Part shown: one piece after another, positions 53,373 through 63,232 of the stretch
Position numbering within the stretch: the first letter of the stretch is position 1
Layout of the letters: every line of letters starts with the position of its first letter
Assembly: GCF_009760905.1 (NCBI RefSeq)
Contig: NZ_VIRW01000005.1
Span: 1-64,000 of the forward strand
Source of the DNA: Chitinibacter sp. GC72
Lineage (GTDB): Bacteria > Pseudomonadota > Gammaproteobacteria > Burkholderiales > Chitinibacteraceae
Reading direction: 5' to 3'
Length of the DNA: 64,000 nucleotides
The notes under the pieces: generated by a model
The model's database searches: none
The model's input: the letters and a program-made list of their open reading frames with translations, nothing else
What the model was told of the DNA's origin: nothing
Made by a program: the position numbers and the translations under genes

Positions 53373-55199
53373 TTACATTTCTCGGCAGAAACGATAACGC
53401 ATTGATGATTGTGCGTTGCTGATGACAGCAAAACAGTCTTTAAGCTGGTGCCGTTGTAGACTTGATAAAGTCGATGGGTCGAGCAGGTTGTTGATTTCTC
53501 GACTGGCTGCTAAATCCTGAAGATGCTTATCCCAACGTAACTGAGCCAAGATATCAAATGCATCGAGTAGGGTTTGCCCATCCTTTGGGTCAAGATGTTG
53601 TTCGTTTGTGAGTTCTTGCAATCGTTGTCGTGTATTGACGCTGGACACGCCGGTTGCGAGGGCATAAACGCGCGCTAAATCAGTAATTAAACTAATACCA
53701 CGTTTTTTTAGGTCTAATCCTTTGTTGTGATTGCCATCTTCTTCAAGAATAAATCCTTTTAAGAACCCGATGGGCGCAGTATTCTCAAGGGCCGTACGCG
53801 CTAGATGGGCAAAAAAAAGATCATTGCCGGCTGACTTGCTCTGGATATTGTTTTGCAGCTTTGTAAAAAGTTCTTTATTTCCTTCTATGGGACGCAAGTC
53901 GAAATAAATACTGGCATTAAGCAGCGCTTTAGGCGTAGGGGTTTCAATCCAAGCAAAAAAACGATTTGTCCAGGCTTGTGCACTTAGTCGTAGCTCAGAA
54001 TTGCTGGCCATGATGTTGCCGGGGCAAAGCGGGATGCCGCAGCGTGATAAACCGTGACATACAAAATTAGCTAAGTTTTCAAAATAGACTGCTGCTTGCT
54101 CATCGGGCTCTTGTTCTAGTAAAAGGGCATTGTCTTGATCTGCATTGATGCTTTGATCCATTCTGGCTTGAGAGCCAAAGGCGAGCCAAGTGAATGTAAA
54201 AGGTGCAGGTCCAAGTGTTTGTTGAGCGAGTTTGATGAGTTTTTGAGTTAAAGCATCAGTGATGGTGCTTATTATCTGCCCTGCATCGTGAGCGGGGACT
54301 TGCTGTTTGCCGAGTGTGCAAATGAGGGCTTGGATTTTCTGGCTAAACTGAGCCAGTTCATCCAAGGTTTGTTGACGATGAATCTCGCTGATTAAATAAA
54401 CGGGGTGATCGTGCTGTGCTCGTACTACATCGGTAGTGCTGATCATTCCATAGCTATGGCCATGCTCGGTGACGGGTAAATGATGAATATTGAAACGACT
54501 CATCATTTGCACCGCCTCGAACAGATACGAATTTTTATCAATCGTATGCGGATCTGGGGTCATAATTTGGCAAAGTCGGCTGCTTGCAGGTAGGTTTTGG
54601 GCTAAGACTCTACTGCGTAAATCACGATCAGTGACAATGCCAACGAGTGCGCCGTCTTTTTCGATAATTAATGACGAGACACGATGCTGTGTCATTAAAA
54701 TGGCAGCATCTTGTGCGCAGTGCTCAGGCGTCAGCGCAATTTTTCTGTTTTTGACGACATCGCAAATTTTCAGTGTAAATCTAGACTGTGCTAGCTCGTC
54801 TTTGTACTGGTGTAGGCTCCTGCTAAATAAACGTTGAAAGAAAATCTCAATGTTTTTGTGTTGATGTCTTAAATGATCAAAAGCATCACTACTGAACCAA
54901 TATACGAGCGCATCTTCTTCGCAGTGTAAATGCTCCTTGTTGCTTAAGTCGGTCAATAGGGTTTGATAACCGTAGAAGTCGCCTGCTTGCAATTGGGTAA
55001 TCAGTTTATTTTTTTCGTCATACAAGCCGAAAACCCCAGTTCGTACCATCATGAGGCGACGCTGATTACTCGGAATCGATTCTTGTGCTCTATAATAGAC
55101 AACCGTTAATTGCTTTGCGATCTGGCTAATTTGGCTCGCGGGAAGCGCGGTAAAAGGTGCATTCGCTGCCAGAAACTGGCTTACTTCTGTAATTTCCAT
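53373..55199 (-). CDS. cNMP-binding/CBS/nucleotidyltransferase (DUF294) protein, module B
   Basis: A 608-residue homologue of the module A protein with the same order: cyclic-nucleotide-binding-like (about 15-130), paired CBS (about 155-275, RVSSLIIEKDGALVGIVTDRDL and FNIHHLPVTE), nucleotidyltransferase (AFGSQARMDQSINADQDNALLL) and DUF294 C-terminal part. In the transferase the module A motif GSEGRGEQ reads GSQARMDQ, the more usual form. I use the ATG at 55199 with GGAG before it; a TTG seven codons upstream is the alternative. Clearly lower GC than module A. Confidence 0.9.
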   Translation of the reverse strand: MEITEVSQFLAANAPFTALPASQISQIAKQLTVVYYRAQESIPSNQRRLMMVRTGVFGLYDEKNKLITQLQAGDFYGYQTLLTDLSNKEHLHCEEDALVYWFSSDAFDHLRHQHKNIEIFFQRLFSRSLHQYKDELAQSRFTLKICDVVKNRKIALTPEHCAQDAAILMTQHRVSSLIIEKDGALVGIVTDRDLRSRVLAQNLPASSRLCQIMTPDPHTIDKNSYLFEAVQMMSRFNIHHLPVTEHGHSYGMISTTDVVRAQHDHPVYLISEIHRQQTLDELAQFSQKIQALICTLGKQQVPAHDAGQIISTITDALTQKLIKLAQQTLGPAPFTFTWLAFGSQARMDQSINADQDNALLLEQEPDEQAAVYFENLANFVCHGLSRCGIPLCPGNIMASNSELRLSAQAWTNRFFAWIETPTPKALLNASIYFDLRPIEGNKELFTKLQNNIQSKSAGNDLFFAHLARTALENTAPIGFLKGFILEEDGNHNKGLDLKKRGISLITDLARVYALATGVSSVNTRQRLQELTNEQHLDPKDGQTLLDAFDILAQLRWDKHLQDLAASREINNLLDPSTLSSLQRHQLKDCFAVISNAQSSMRYRFCREM

Positions 55200-55258
55200 C
55201 TCAGCTCCAGCTCCATTCAAATATTGATCACAGAATTTATTTACTGCTCTGCACGATG

Positions 55259-55789
55259 CTATGTTGTTTTAGCTGTCTGGCAGCTCAGCTGATAAATTTT
55301 GTCATCCACTGCTAATGCTTGCCACTCAGATCCGCTTACTGCCCCCGTTGGGGGTAGAACCAGATTTTCACTGAATGCGGTTCGTTTTTTTCTCTGACAA
55401 TCTACAATTTGTCGCAGCATTCGAGTAGGGTGGCGATACTCAAAGAAATATAAATCAATTCGGATAAATTCAGGATTGAGCGTATTTTCGGTACGGCTAT
55501 TGGTGTCCAGTGCAACAAACTGCAATTTGTGTGGAGCTACAAAGCTCCAAGGCCGCCACCAGCTGCTGCCATCGACAACATGAACGACCTTCACACCTTG
55601 TGGCAAACGGTTTTCGGTATGCTTAAACCAGCTATATTCGCCATAAATTGAAAACCCCAACATACCTGCGCCGGCAAAAAAAGGAATCAAATAGCGTGGA
55701 AACCGTGTTGGTTTCAAACGATGTAAAAACAAGGCGATACCTGCTGCGCCAACGCCAGCAACCACCGTTGCAATTAACTCCCAGATCAT
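55259..55789 (-). CDS. Hypothetical membrane protein in module B
   Basis: I do not recognise this protein. It has 176 residues with two hydrophobic segments near the N-terminus (MIWELIATVVAGVGAAGIALFL as one piece, then YLIPFFAGAGMLGFSIY) and a C-terminal soluble part of about 120 residues that would face the periplasm. It contains two cysteines (VDCQ and LSCQ). AGGAG is eight bases before the ATG. It stands between the symporter and the DUF294 gene, where module A has nothing comparable. A terminator-like hairpin precedes it, so its level may be lower than that of the symporter. Confidence 0.75.
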   Translation of the reverse strand: MIWELIATVVAGVGAAGIALFLHRLKPTRFPRYLIPFFAGAGMLGFSIYGEYSWFKHTENRLPQGVKVVHVVDGSSWWRPWSFVAPHKLQFVALDTNSRTENTLNPEFIRIDLYFFEYRHPTRMLRQIVDCQRKKRTAFSENLVLPPTGAVSGSEWQALAVDDKIYQLSCQTAKTT

Positions 55790-55807
55790 TGGCAAAGCTC
55801 CTTAAAT

Positions 55808-55836
55808 TAAAACGGGCTTTCAGTGAAAGCCCGCAT
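55808..55836 (-). terminator. Hairpin after the module B symporter gene
   Basis: Perfect 9-bp stem CGGGCTTTC / GAAAGCCCG with a three-base loop, followed on the minus strand by TTTTAATTT. Likely a partial terminator, since the module continues. Confidence 0.75.
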
Positions 55837-55873
55837 ATTTGCTTCAAATATCTAAAGCTTGTTGGTCAAAGAC

Positions 55874-57643
55874 TCAATGGTCAAGTGCTGTGCCAGCACC
55901 ACGTGGATAGCGAACACTTTCTACCAAATCTTGAATTGCTTTCGGTGGTGCTTCTGTTGCAGATGAAACTGCAAAAGCGACCGCGAAGTTAATCATTGCA
56001 CCAACAGCACCAATTGATAGTGGCGAGATGCCAAACATCCAATTAGCAGGGATGTTTTCAAATGATGCAGTGCCTGGGATAAAGAACCAGCCGAGGTACA
56101 AGAAGATGTAGACGCACGTAAAGATGAGGCCAGACAACATGCCTGCCACAGCACCTTTGCTATTAACTCGTTTAGAGAAAATACCCATCATCAGCGCTGG
56201 GAAAATCGACGCTGCAGCAATACCAAAGGCCAGTGCCACTGTTTGAGCTGCAAAGCCCGGCGGATTCATGCCCAGCCAAGTGGCAATGACAATAGCTACC
56301 GCCATCGAGATACGGGCATAGAATAACTCCTGTTTCTCGGTGATATGTGGGTTAATCGTTCCTTTAATCAAGTCATGACTAATTGCTGATGAAATTGCTA
56401 ACAACAAGCCTGCAGCAGTTGACAATGCGGCGGCAAGACCACCTGCCGCAATTAAGCCAATTACCCAGCCAGGTAAATTCGCAATTTCAGGGTTTGCCAA
56501 CACCAAAATGTCGTTGTTAACTGTTAATTCATTGCCTTTCCAGCCACGCTCAGTTGCTGTTGCCTCGAATTTCGCATTTTTGTCGTTATACATTTGAATA
56601 CGGCCATCTTCGTTTAGGTCAACGTGTTTGATGAGGCCAGTTTTTTCCCAGCTCTTAATCCAATCAGGGCGCTCTTCGTACTTGATTGCCTCTGCGGTAG
56701 GGCCGGCAGGATAAATTGTGTTGACTAGGTTCAACCGAGCCATAGATGCTACAGCTGGTGCTGTGAGGTACAGAATGGCGATAAACACTAAGGCCCAACC
56801 CGCTGACCAGCGCGCATCTGATACTTTTGGTACTGTGAAGAAGCGAATAATTACGTGCGGTAAACCTGCAGTACCAATCATCAGCGATAAGGTAAACAAA
56901 ACCATATTGAGTTTGTTATCTACATTCGCTGTGTAATCAGTAAAGCCAAGCTCCCGAACCACTTCATCTAGCTTTTGCAGCAAAGGGACGCCAGATTGGG
57001 TGTGCTCAGAAAAGAGCCCAACCGGAGGGAGCAAAGTATCTGTCAACTGCAATGAGATAAACACCGCAGGAATGGTGTAGGCAATGATCAATACAACGTA
57101 TTGAGCGACTTGCGTGTAGGTAATCCCTTTCATCCCACCCAGCACGGCATACATAAACACGATGACGGCTGCAATAATCAGACCGGCATCACTGCTGACC
57201 TCTAAAAAGCGAGAAAATGCAACGCCAGCGCCGGTCATCTGGCCGATGACATAGGTCACTGAGGCGATAATTAAGCAAGCCACAGCAACAAGACGAGCGC
57301 TTTGGCTGTAGAAACGATCCCCAATAAAGTCAGGGACAGTAAACTTGCCAAATTTCCGTAGGTAAGGTGCCAGTAGCAGGGCGAGTAATACATAACCGCC
57401 AGTCCAGCCCATCAGGAAGGTTGAGTTGGCGTATCCACCGACCGAAATTAGACCTGCCATTGAAATAAACGAAGCGGCAGACATCCAGTCTGCTGCAGTG
57501 GCCATCCCATTCATTACAGGATGGACACCGCCACCAGCAACATAGAATTCTTTCGTTGAGCCAGCTCTCGCCCAAATTGCGATTGCAATATATAGCGCAA
57601 ATGAGCCGCCAACAAAGATTAAATTAATTGCAAATTGACTCAT
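55874..57643 (-). CDS. Sodium:solute symporter (ActP-like), module B
   Basis: A 589-residue SSS-family symporter with about thirteen membrane segments, of the type paired with DUF4212 proteins. Family blocks are FYVAGGGVHPVMNGMATAADWMSAASF (pattern) and LSLMIGTAGLPHVIIRFF. A hydrophilic loop at about 320-375 carries an EF-hand-like sequence, DLNEDGRI, at 342-350, suggesting calcium binding, unlike ActP of module A. The substrate is probably a small monocarboxylate. It starts six bases after the DUF4212 gene. Confidence 0.9.
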   Translation of the reverse strand: MSQFAINLIFVGGSFALYIAIAIWARAGSTKEFYVAGGGVHPVMNGMATAADWMSAASFISMAGLISVGGYANSTFLMGWTGGYVLLALLLAPYLRKFGKFTVPDFIGDRFYSQSARLVAVACLIIASVTYVIGQMTGAGVAFSRFLEVSSDAGLIIAAVIVFMYAVLGGMKGITYTQVAQYVVLIIAYTIPAVFISLQLTDTLLPPVGLFSEHTQSGVPLLQKLDEVVRELGFTDYTANVDNKLNMVLFTLSLMIGTAGLPHVIIRFFTVPKVSDARWSAGWALVFIAILYLTAPAVASMARLNLVNTIYPAGPTAEAIKYEERPDWIKSWEKTGLIKHVDLNEDGRIQMYNDKNAKFEATATERGWKGNELTVNNDILVLANPEIANLPGWVIGLIAAGGLAAALSTAAGLLLAISSAISHDLIKGTINPHITEKQELFYARISMAVAIVIATWLGMNPPGFAAQTVALAFGIAAASIFPALMMGIFSKRVNSKGAVAGMLSGLIFTCVYIFLYLGWFFIPGTASFENIPANWMFGISPLSIGAVGAMINFAVAFAVSSATEAPPKAIQDLVESVRYPRGAGTALDH

Positions 57644-57649
57644 CTGGGC

Positions 57650-57913
57650 TTACTCCTCGTCAAGACCAAATTGTTTATCAAGCTTATTCATTCTCCATGA
57701 GTAATTGAAGATCAGAATGATAAAAGCGATGATTGAACCTTGTTGCGCGAACCAAAATCCAAGATCGGTCCCCCCAATTCGGATACCTTCAAGCATTGGG
57801 CGCAGCACAATCCCAAATCCATACGACACGAGAGCCCAGACAATCAGGCTACCGATAATTAAGCGCAAATTGGCCTTCCAATAGGCCTGCGCATTTTTCT
57901 CTTGCTCTGACAT
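57650..57913 (-). CDS. DUF4212 small membrane subunit
   Basis: An 87-residue protein with two membrane helices (about 17-38 and 52-72). The family start AYWKANLRLIIGSLIVW and the segment FGFWFAQQGSIIAF-like (here LGFWFAQQGS) are present. It plays the part that YjcH plays for ActP. First gene of module B, six bases before the symporter. Confidence 0.92.
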   Translation of the reverse strand: MSEQEKNAQAYWKANLRLIIGSLIVWALVSYGFGIVLRPMLEGIRIGGTDLGFWFAQQGSIIAFIILIFNYSWRMNKLDKQFGLDEE

Positions 57914-58218
57914 GGTTGTTTCCTTTGCTTGTTTGTGCGAGCCGTATCAATTGAACTGCACCCGTGACACGTGTTGCTGCTCGATTATTTGCTCGAATCT
58001 AAATTAATCTGTGAAAAGCTGGTGCTCAGCTCTTCCCATGACTAATGTAAGCGTTTGTAACGACCCGAGGCTAATTGCTTTTTTTGATGCTCGGAATCAC
58101 TGAAATTTATGCAGTGTTGCATAGAGCTTACTTTTTTGTTTGTAATCAAAGATTGCCTACTACATTTTGCGGCAAGCTTTATGGCGCAATGGATTGGCTT
58201 TGGGGGATAATTGCGCTT
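57914..58218. promoter_or_regulatory. Divergent control region of module B and its LysR gene
   Basis: A 305-base AT-rich gap between divergent genes. It should contain promoters for both directions and LysR sites of T-N11-A type; I could not fix one with confidence. No terminator or RNA structure was seen. Confidence 0.4.
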
Positions 58219-59106
58219 ATGGAACTCTATCAATTACGAACTTTTGTGACCGTGGCGCAACAGGGGCATCTGACGCAAGCTGCTGAGTTGTTGCACTTAT
58301 CTCAACCCGCCGTGACGGCGCAGATTAAAGCGCTGGAAGAGCAATTTGGCCTGGCCTTGTTTGAGCGCTACCCCGGCGGCGTATCGCTGACCGAGGCGGG
58401 CAAATTGCTATTGCCTGAGGCTGAGCAGATTCTGGCGCAGGCGCGGGATTTGCTGCACAAGGCCAAAACCCTGCAAGGCGAGCCCAAAGGCAAGGTGCGG
58501 ATCGGCACCATTGGCGTCCCTGCGCGCTTGCGGCTGGGTTCATGGTTGTCGCTATTGCGGGACACTTTTCCGCTGATTACCGTGCAAACAACCCACGGTA
58601 TTTCCGTTAGCATTTTGAATGAAGTACGTAAAAAATCGCTGGATGGTGGTTTTTATCTGGGCCGCAACCCGTACCAGAATGTGATGACGCTGCCGCTGGA
58701 CGAGATCGGTTTTTGTATCGCCTTGCCAGTCTCCATGGCGGCCGAATACCAGAATGCCGATTGGCCCAAGCTCGGTGATGCACCGTGGCTGGGTTTGTCG
58801 CAGTACACCAGTCTGGCCGATATTTCGCAGGAATTATGGCGCAGCCATAATCTGGCGCCGAAAGTGGTGGGTGAGTTTGACGAGGAGGCGACGTTATTGG
58901 AGCTGATCAAATCCGGTGTCGGGATTGGGATCTTGGCCGAGCGCACGGCGCAGCGTTTTGCGTCGGATGGCTCGATTGTGCTGTGGCGCGGCGGGGAGGT
59001 GGTCACGCGAGCGCCGTTGCAGTTTATCTACTCGGGCGACAGGGTGTCTGATCCGATGATGCACAAGCTGTGCGCGACGCTGAAAACAATCTGGAATCTG
59101 GAATAG
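58219..59106 (+). CDS. LysR-family regulator next to module B
   Basis: A 295-residue LTTR. MELYQLRTFVTVAQQGHLTQAA with SQPAVTAQIKALEE is the winged helix; the effector domain follows from about residue 90, with KVRIGTIGVP and the late segment IKSGVGIGILAE. The ATG at 58219 is the family start; the frame extends 48 codons upstream. It is divergent from the DUF4212-symporter module and is the natural candidate for its control. A 49-bp repeat starts six bases after its TAG stop. Confidence 0.88.
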   Translation: MELYQLRTFVTVAQQGHLTQAAELLHLSQPAVTAQIKALEEQFGLALFERYPGGVSLTEAGKLLLPEAEQILAQARDLLHKAKTLQGEPKGKVRIGTIGVPARLRLGSWLSLLRDTFPLITVQTTHGISVSILNEVRKKSLDGGFYLGRNPYQNVMTLPLDEIGFCIALPVSMAAEYQNADWPKLGDAPWLGLSQYTSLADISQELWRSHNLAPKVVGEFDEEATLLELIKSGVGIGILAERTAQRFASDGSIVLWRGGEVVTRAPLQFIYSGDRVSDPMMHKLCATLKTIWNLE

Positions 59107-59112
59107 CCCGCA

Positions 59113-59161
59113 GGGTATATGCCGCTAAACCAAGTGGGGTATTTGCTACAAGGCAATACCC
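59113..59161. repeat. 49-bp intergenic repeat, copy 9
   Basis: Ends GGGTATATGC and GGCAATACCC. It lies between the lysR stop and the rpmB-rpmG terminator, in a convergent gap. Confidence 0.8.
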
Positions 59162-59173
59162 CTTGGGCAAACA

Positions 59174-59197
59174 AAAACCCCGCCGGAGCGGGGTTTC
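59174..59197 (-). terminator. Terminator of rpmB-rpmG
   Basis: On the minus strand: stem AAACCCCGC / GCGGGGTTT (loop six or fewer bases), then TTTTTGTTT; about 23 bases past the rpmG stop. Confidence 0.88.
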
Positions 59198-59219
59198 GAG
59201 TATGGTCACCAGCACTGAA

Positions 59220-59375
59220 TTACTTCAGTTTGGTTTCCTTGTAGATCACGTGCTTGCGAGCAACGGGATCGAACTTCTTGATTTCCATCTTTTCTGGCAT
59301 GGTACGTTTGTTTTTGGTCGTGGTGTAGAAATGACCAGTACCTGCAGAAGATTCGAGCTTGATCTTATCGCGCAT
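59220..59375 (-). CDS. rpmG: Ribosomal protein bL33
   Basis: A 51-residue large-subunit protein: [20 protein letters not shown], then [17 protein letters not shown] and [14 protein letters not shown]. There are no Cys-x-x-Cys pairs, so it is the zinc-independent (C-minus) type. It lies 17 bases after rpmB, the usual pair. Confidence 0.97.
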   Translation of the reverse strand: MRDKIKLESSAGTGHFYTTTKNKRTMPEKMEIKKFDPVARKHVIYKETKLK

Positions 59376-59392
59376 CTTAAATTACCTCGGAA

Positions 59393-59626
59393 TTATAGTT
59401 CGCCGCGGGCGCGCAAGTCAGCCAATACTACGTCGATGCCTTTCTTGTCGATCAGGCGCAACGCAGCGTTAGAAACACGCAAACGGATGAAGCGGTTTTC
59501 GCTCTCAACCCAGAAACGGCGTGATTGCAGATTCGGGAGGAAGCGGCGTTTTGTTTTGTTGTTGGCGTGGGAAACGTTATTCCCGGTCATCGGGCCTTTG
59601 CCGGTGACTTTGCATACTCGTGCCAT
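59393..59626 (-). CDS. rpmB: Ribosomal protein bL28
   Basis: A 77-residue large-subunit protein: [20 protein letters not shown], then [19 protein letters not shown] and the C-terminal [14 protein letters not shown]. The first gene of the rpmB-rpmG unit. The ATG at 59626 is the family start; the frame extends 12 codons upstream, within the expected leader. Confidence 0.97.
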   Translation of the reverse strand: MARVCKVTGKGPMTGNNVSHANNKTKRRFLPNLQSRRFWVESENRFIRLRVSNAALRLIDKKGIDVVLADLRARGEL

Positions 59627-59663
59627 GATTCTTGTCCTAACGTCGGAACTGGAAAAGTCCACG

Positions 59664-59693
59664 TTTATATCACAGATCGCCCTTCGAGTTCAA
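59664..59693 (-). promoter_or_regulatory. Promoter of rpmB-rpmG
   Basis: Minus strand: TTGAAC (59693-59688), an 18-base spacer, TATAAA (59669-59664). The start point would be about 30 bases before the rpmB ATG. Confidence 0.6.
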
Positions 59694-59855
59694 GTCAAAG
59701 GTGCAAAATGCTGGGTTAATCGGAATAAGTGGTGCTGGCAGTGTTGTTCTGCGGAATCAATCTCACGCGACAGCAATGCTAGCTAAGTCGCCCATCCCGA
59801 AAGGTGTAGCCGCCTGTCTTTGGAGGGCGTGGCAGATTGGTGAACACATCTGCCT

Positions 59856-62261
59856 TTATTCACTGGCTGGCGCCAGTACAGTCCGGTTGCCGTTGGTTTC
59901 CATGGGGCTAACCAGACCTGCGCTTTCCATTTGTTCAATCAGACGCGCGGCGCGATTATACCCGATCCGCAGCTGCCTTTGCACAGAAGAAATTGATGCG
60001 CGGCGACTTTTCATGACGAATGCGACGGCTTCATCGTACAGCGGATCGGTTTCTTCGGTGCTGCCACCTGTGCTCAGCCCGCTATTGGCCGCGCCTTCAG
60101 CTTCAAAGCCGCCATTGAGAATGCCATCAATGTAATTAGGCTCGCCCATGGCTTTGAGCGAATCGACGACGCGATGCACTTCATCATCGGCGACAAAAGC
60201 GCCATGCACGCGCAGTGGGTAGCCGCTGCCGGGCGGCAGGAACAACATATCGCCTTGCCCCAGCAGCGCTTCGGCACCCATTTGATCGAGAATCGTCCGG
60301 CTATCAATCTTGCTCGATACCTGAAACGCGAGGCGAGTCGGGATATTGGCCTTGATCAAACCGGTAATTACGTCGACCGACGGGCGTTGCGTCGCCAGAA
60401 TCAGGTGTATCCCTGCTGCGCGGGCTTTTTGGGCTAGCCGGGCGATCAGCTCTTCGATTTTCTTTCCCGCCACCATCATCAAATCGGCGAACTCATCGAC
60501 CACGACCACAATAAATGGCAAATGCTCTAGTGGTTCGGGATCATCTGGCGTCAGCGTAAATGGATTGGTTAGCTTCTTGCCCGCCTTTTCAGCTTCCTTG
60601 ATTTTCTGGTTATAGCCGGCCAGATTGCGCACGCCCAGGGCGCTGAGCAGCCGGTAGCGTTTTTCCATTTCGGCCACGCACCAATTGAGCGCATTGGCGG
60701 CCAGCTTCATATCGGTGACCACGGGGGCGAGCAAATGTGGGATTTCGTCATAAATCGACAATTCCAGCATTTTCGGGTCGATCATGATGAAGCGCACTTC
60801 GTCCGGTGTGGCTTTGTAGACCAGCGATAAAATCATCGCATTCACGCCGACTGATTTACCCGATCCCGTCGTACCAGCCACCAGCATATGCGGCGCTTTG
60901 GCCAGATCGGTGACAATCGGTTTGCCGGTGATGTCCTTGCCGAGCACGAGGGTCAGCTTGCTGGCCATCGCGTGATACGGCTCGCTGGACATGATTTCGG
61001 AGAGACGAATCATCTGGCGTGTAGGGTTGGGTAATTCCAAGCCCATATAGGTTTTACCCGGAATCGTCTCCACCACGCGGATTGAGACCAAACCGAGCGC
61101 ACGAGCCAAGTCCTTCATCAAATTGACGATCTGCGAGCCTTTAACGCCCACCGCAGGTTCAATTTCATAGCGGGTAATCACGGGGCCAGGGTAGGCGGCG
61201 ACGACTTTGACTTCAACGTTGAAATCGGCCAGCTTGCGCTCGATTAGCTGCGAGGTAAATTCCAGCGTTTCCTTGCTGATGCTTTCCTGTGCCACTGGTG
61301 CGGGGGCGAGCAGTGCTAGGGATGGTAAGCTGCCATCACCCAGACTAACACTGGCCGCGCTGGTTTTTTTAGTTACAGGTGCCGGGGCAGGGGGGAGCTC
61401 ATCTTCGGCAAACAGCATGGGTTGTGCCGCCTGCTTGGCTTGCTGCTCCTGTTGCTTTTCCAGTTCTTTTTTCTCGCGCTCCAGTTTTTTGGCCACTGGT
61501 ACTTCGCTCTGGTGCGGGGTAATAATCAGCGGTGCTTTGTCATCCTGTTTCTTTTTGGCCGCCATGACTTTCTGTTCGCGCTCTTTCTTGATCTCGCGTC
61601 CGATCCGGCGGTCTTGCGCAGCCTGAATACCATCGATGGTTTTGAAGTAGACCCATTCGCACGCTGCGCCGATGTTTTCCATCACATTCAGCCAGGATAG
61701 ACCGGTAAATAGCGAAACTCCCAACCCCATGGTCGTGAGCAACAGCAAGGTTGCGCCGCTAAAACCGAAGGTTTTCATCAACCAGCCGCCCAGCGACAAG
61801 CCCAGTATGCCGCCCGGTTTGTGCGGCAGCACGATGTCTAGGCTGTGCAAACGCAGCGCTTCAAGGCTGGCGCTGGACAGAATAATCAGCGCAAAGCCGA
61901 TGCAGGCCAGAAAAACCAGTGGCTTGGACGACTCGGTAATCCGGTCTATCCGGCGATAGCCCCATAAAATGGCGGCCAGACAAAATACCGTCCACCACCA
62001 GGCCGATACGCCAAAAGTGTAGAGCAGCACATCCGCCAGCCACGCGCCAAAAGCGCCGCCCCGGTTGTGAATAAGCACTTCGGTGGCGCTGTGCGACCAG
62101 CCCGGATCGCCCCGGTGATAGCTGCTGAGCACGAGCAATAAATAGCCCAGCAGCACCACGAGCAAAAGCCACCATGATTCACGCAGTAAATTGGCTATCG
62201 GCGCGGGAAGCGCGGCACGCGTGGAGACATTCGGGACGTTTTTCTTGCGAAACAGTGGCAT
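59856..62261 (-). CDS. ftsK: DNA translocase FtsK
   Basis: An 801-residue septal DNA pump that clears the chromosome ends and activates XerCD at dif. The N-terminus has four membrane helices (about 28-190). A charged linker (215-325) follows, rich in Lys, Glu and Gln and shorter than in E. coli. The motor domain has Walker [10 protein letters not shown] (462-470) and Walker [15 protein letters not shown]. The C-terminal gamma winged helix (about 735-795; [21 protein letters not shown] in the family pattern) reads KOPS sites. The length is typical of the SpoIIIE/short FtsK class. Confidence 0.95.
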   Translation of the reverse strand: MPLFRKKNVPNVSTRAALPAPIANLLRESWWLLLVVLLGYLLLVLSSYHRGDPGWSHSATEVLIHNRGGAFGAWLADVLLYTFGVSAWWWTVFCLAAILWGYRRIDRITESSKPLVFLACIGFALIILSSASLEALRLHSLDIVLPHKPGGILGLSLGGWLMKTFGFSGATLLLLTTMGLGVSLFTGLSWLNVMENIGAACEWVYFKTIDGIQAAQDRRIGREIKKEREQKVMAAKKKQDDKAPLIITPHQSEVPVAKKLEREKKELEKQQEQQAKQAAQPMLFAEDELPPAPAPVTKKTSAASVSLGDGSLPSLALLAPAPVAQESISKETLEFTSQLIERKLADFNVEVKVVAAYPGPVITRYEIEPAVGVKGSQIVNLMKDLARALGLVSIRVVETIPGKTYMGLELPNPTRQMIRLSEIMSSEPYHAMASKLTLVLGKDITGKPIVTDLAKAPHMLVAGTTGSGKSVGVNAMILSLVYKATPDEVRFIMIDPKMLELSIYDEIPHLLAPVVTDMKLAANALNWCVAEMEKRYRLLSALGVRNLAGYNQKIKEAEKAGKKLTNPFTLTPDDPEPLEHLPFIVVVVDEFADLMMVAGKKIEELIARLAQKARAAGIHLILATQRPSVDVITGLIKANIPTRLAFQVSSKIDSRTILDQMGAEALLGQGDMLFLPPGSGYPLRVHGAFVADDEVHRVVDSLKAMGEPNYIDGILNGGFEAEGAANSGLSTGGSTEETDPLYDEAVAFVMKSRRASISSVQRQLRIGYNRAARLIEQMESAGLVSPMETNGNRTVLAPASE

Positions 62262-62386
62262 GGTGGTGGGTCGTTGACTGAGCTTTCACGATTATAACGG
62301 CAAGCTCGGGTGACGCAGCAGAAAAGCGATCAAGAGTCGGAGATTTAGTGAGGAACTTGCTGGTGCTTGGCGGGTAAGTCACGGTG

Positions 62387-63133
62387 CTAATCAAGAAAGC
62401 GCTGTTGCCAGCCCAGATACAGCGCATATACCGCCTGATTGAAACTCTCTTTGTCGGTAAATTGCTGTGGCGAAATCGGCTCAAACACATGGTAGTGCAC
62501 CACCCGATTGGGGCTGCTGGCCATGCGCCAGATTTTGGTCAGCAAATGCTCGCCAGCTTGCCATTCGAATTGGGCTTGTGCTTCGTGGTGCAAAAAGACC
62601 GGCAGGATGGGCACGCCGCTAGCGAGCGAGGCGGAAAAAGCGCCATACAGAAAACGCGGCGCGATGCGGCGACCTTTGCAGCCGCCTTCCGGGTAGAGCG
62701 CGATATTATCGCCCGTTTGTACGGCCTCGATCAGCGCCTGCTGGGCAGCCTGACGTGAATCCTTGCTTTCGCGCTCGACAAACAGTGTCCCGGCTGCCTT
62801 GGCGATTTTGCCGACCAGAAACCAGTTTTTAACTTCGTGCTTAGCAAGGCTGCGAACCGGAAATAGCGCGGGGATGCCGATGTCTTCCAGCGCAGAGGGG
62901 TGATTGGCAATCAGGATAAAGTGCTGCGGCATAGCGCCCAGAAAATGCTGATGCAGGCGCAGCTCGACGCCCAGAGCCCGCACAAAGCAGCGGCACCAGC
63001 TTTGAAATAAAGAGGGGTATATCTTGCCAAGCCAGCTTGAAGGCGGGATAGCGAGCAATACCATCAGCAGTGTAAAGATCGCCAAATCCAGCCAAGCCAG
63101 CGTGCGCAGCACAATGCGCAATAAATACAGCAT
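62387..63133 (-). CDS. plsC: 1-acyl-glycerol-3-phosphate acyltransferase (PlsC family)
   Basis: A 248-residue membrane-bound acyltransferase of phospholipid synthesis. An N-terminal hydrophobic helix is followed by motif I NHPSALED (catalytic His and Asp), motif II with FVERESKDSR, motif III LYPEGG and a proline-bearing motif IV (GVPILPVFL). It may be the main PlsC or a second acyltransferase; a lysophospholipid importer gene (lplT) is present in the window. It is upstream of motC's neighbour gap and downstream is a 49-bp repeat. Confidence 0.88.
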   Translation of the reverse strand: MLYLLRIVLRTLAWLDLAIFTLLMVLLAIPPSSWLGKIYPSLFQSWCRCFVRALGVELRLHQHFLGAMPQHFILIANHPSALEDIGIPALFPVRSLAKHEVKNWFLVGKIAKAAGTLFVERESKDSRQAAQQALIEAVQTGDNIALYPEGGCKGRRIAPRFLYGAFSASLASGVPILPVFLHHEAQAQFEWQAGEHLLTKIWRMASSPNRVVHYHVFEPISPQQFTDKESFNQAVYALYLGWQQRFLD

Positions 63134-63232
63134 GATTTTTCCCCGGGGCGATGATGCTTTGACTATAGCGATTGCTTGGGCGATGTGCTGCCAAGGCAGA
63201 GTTACCGGGTCTTTATGTATGAGTGGCTTTCT

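Noticed and set aside
59831-59860. GGCAGAT/ATCTGCC hairpin as the ftsK terminator
   Set aside because: The T run is on the + strand, the wrong side for ftsK; no + strand gene precedes it.
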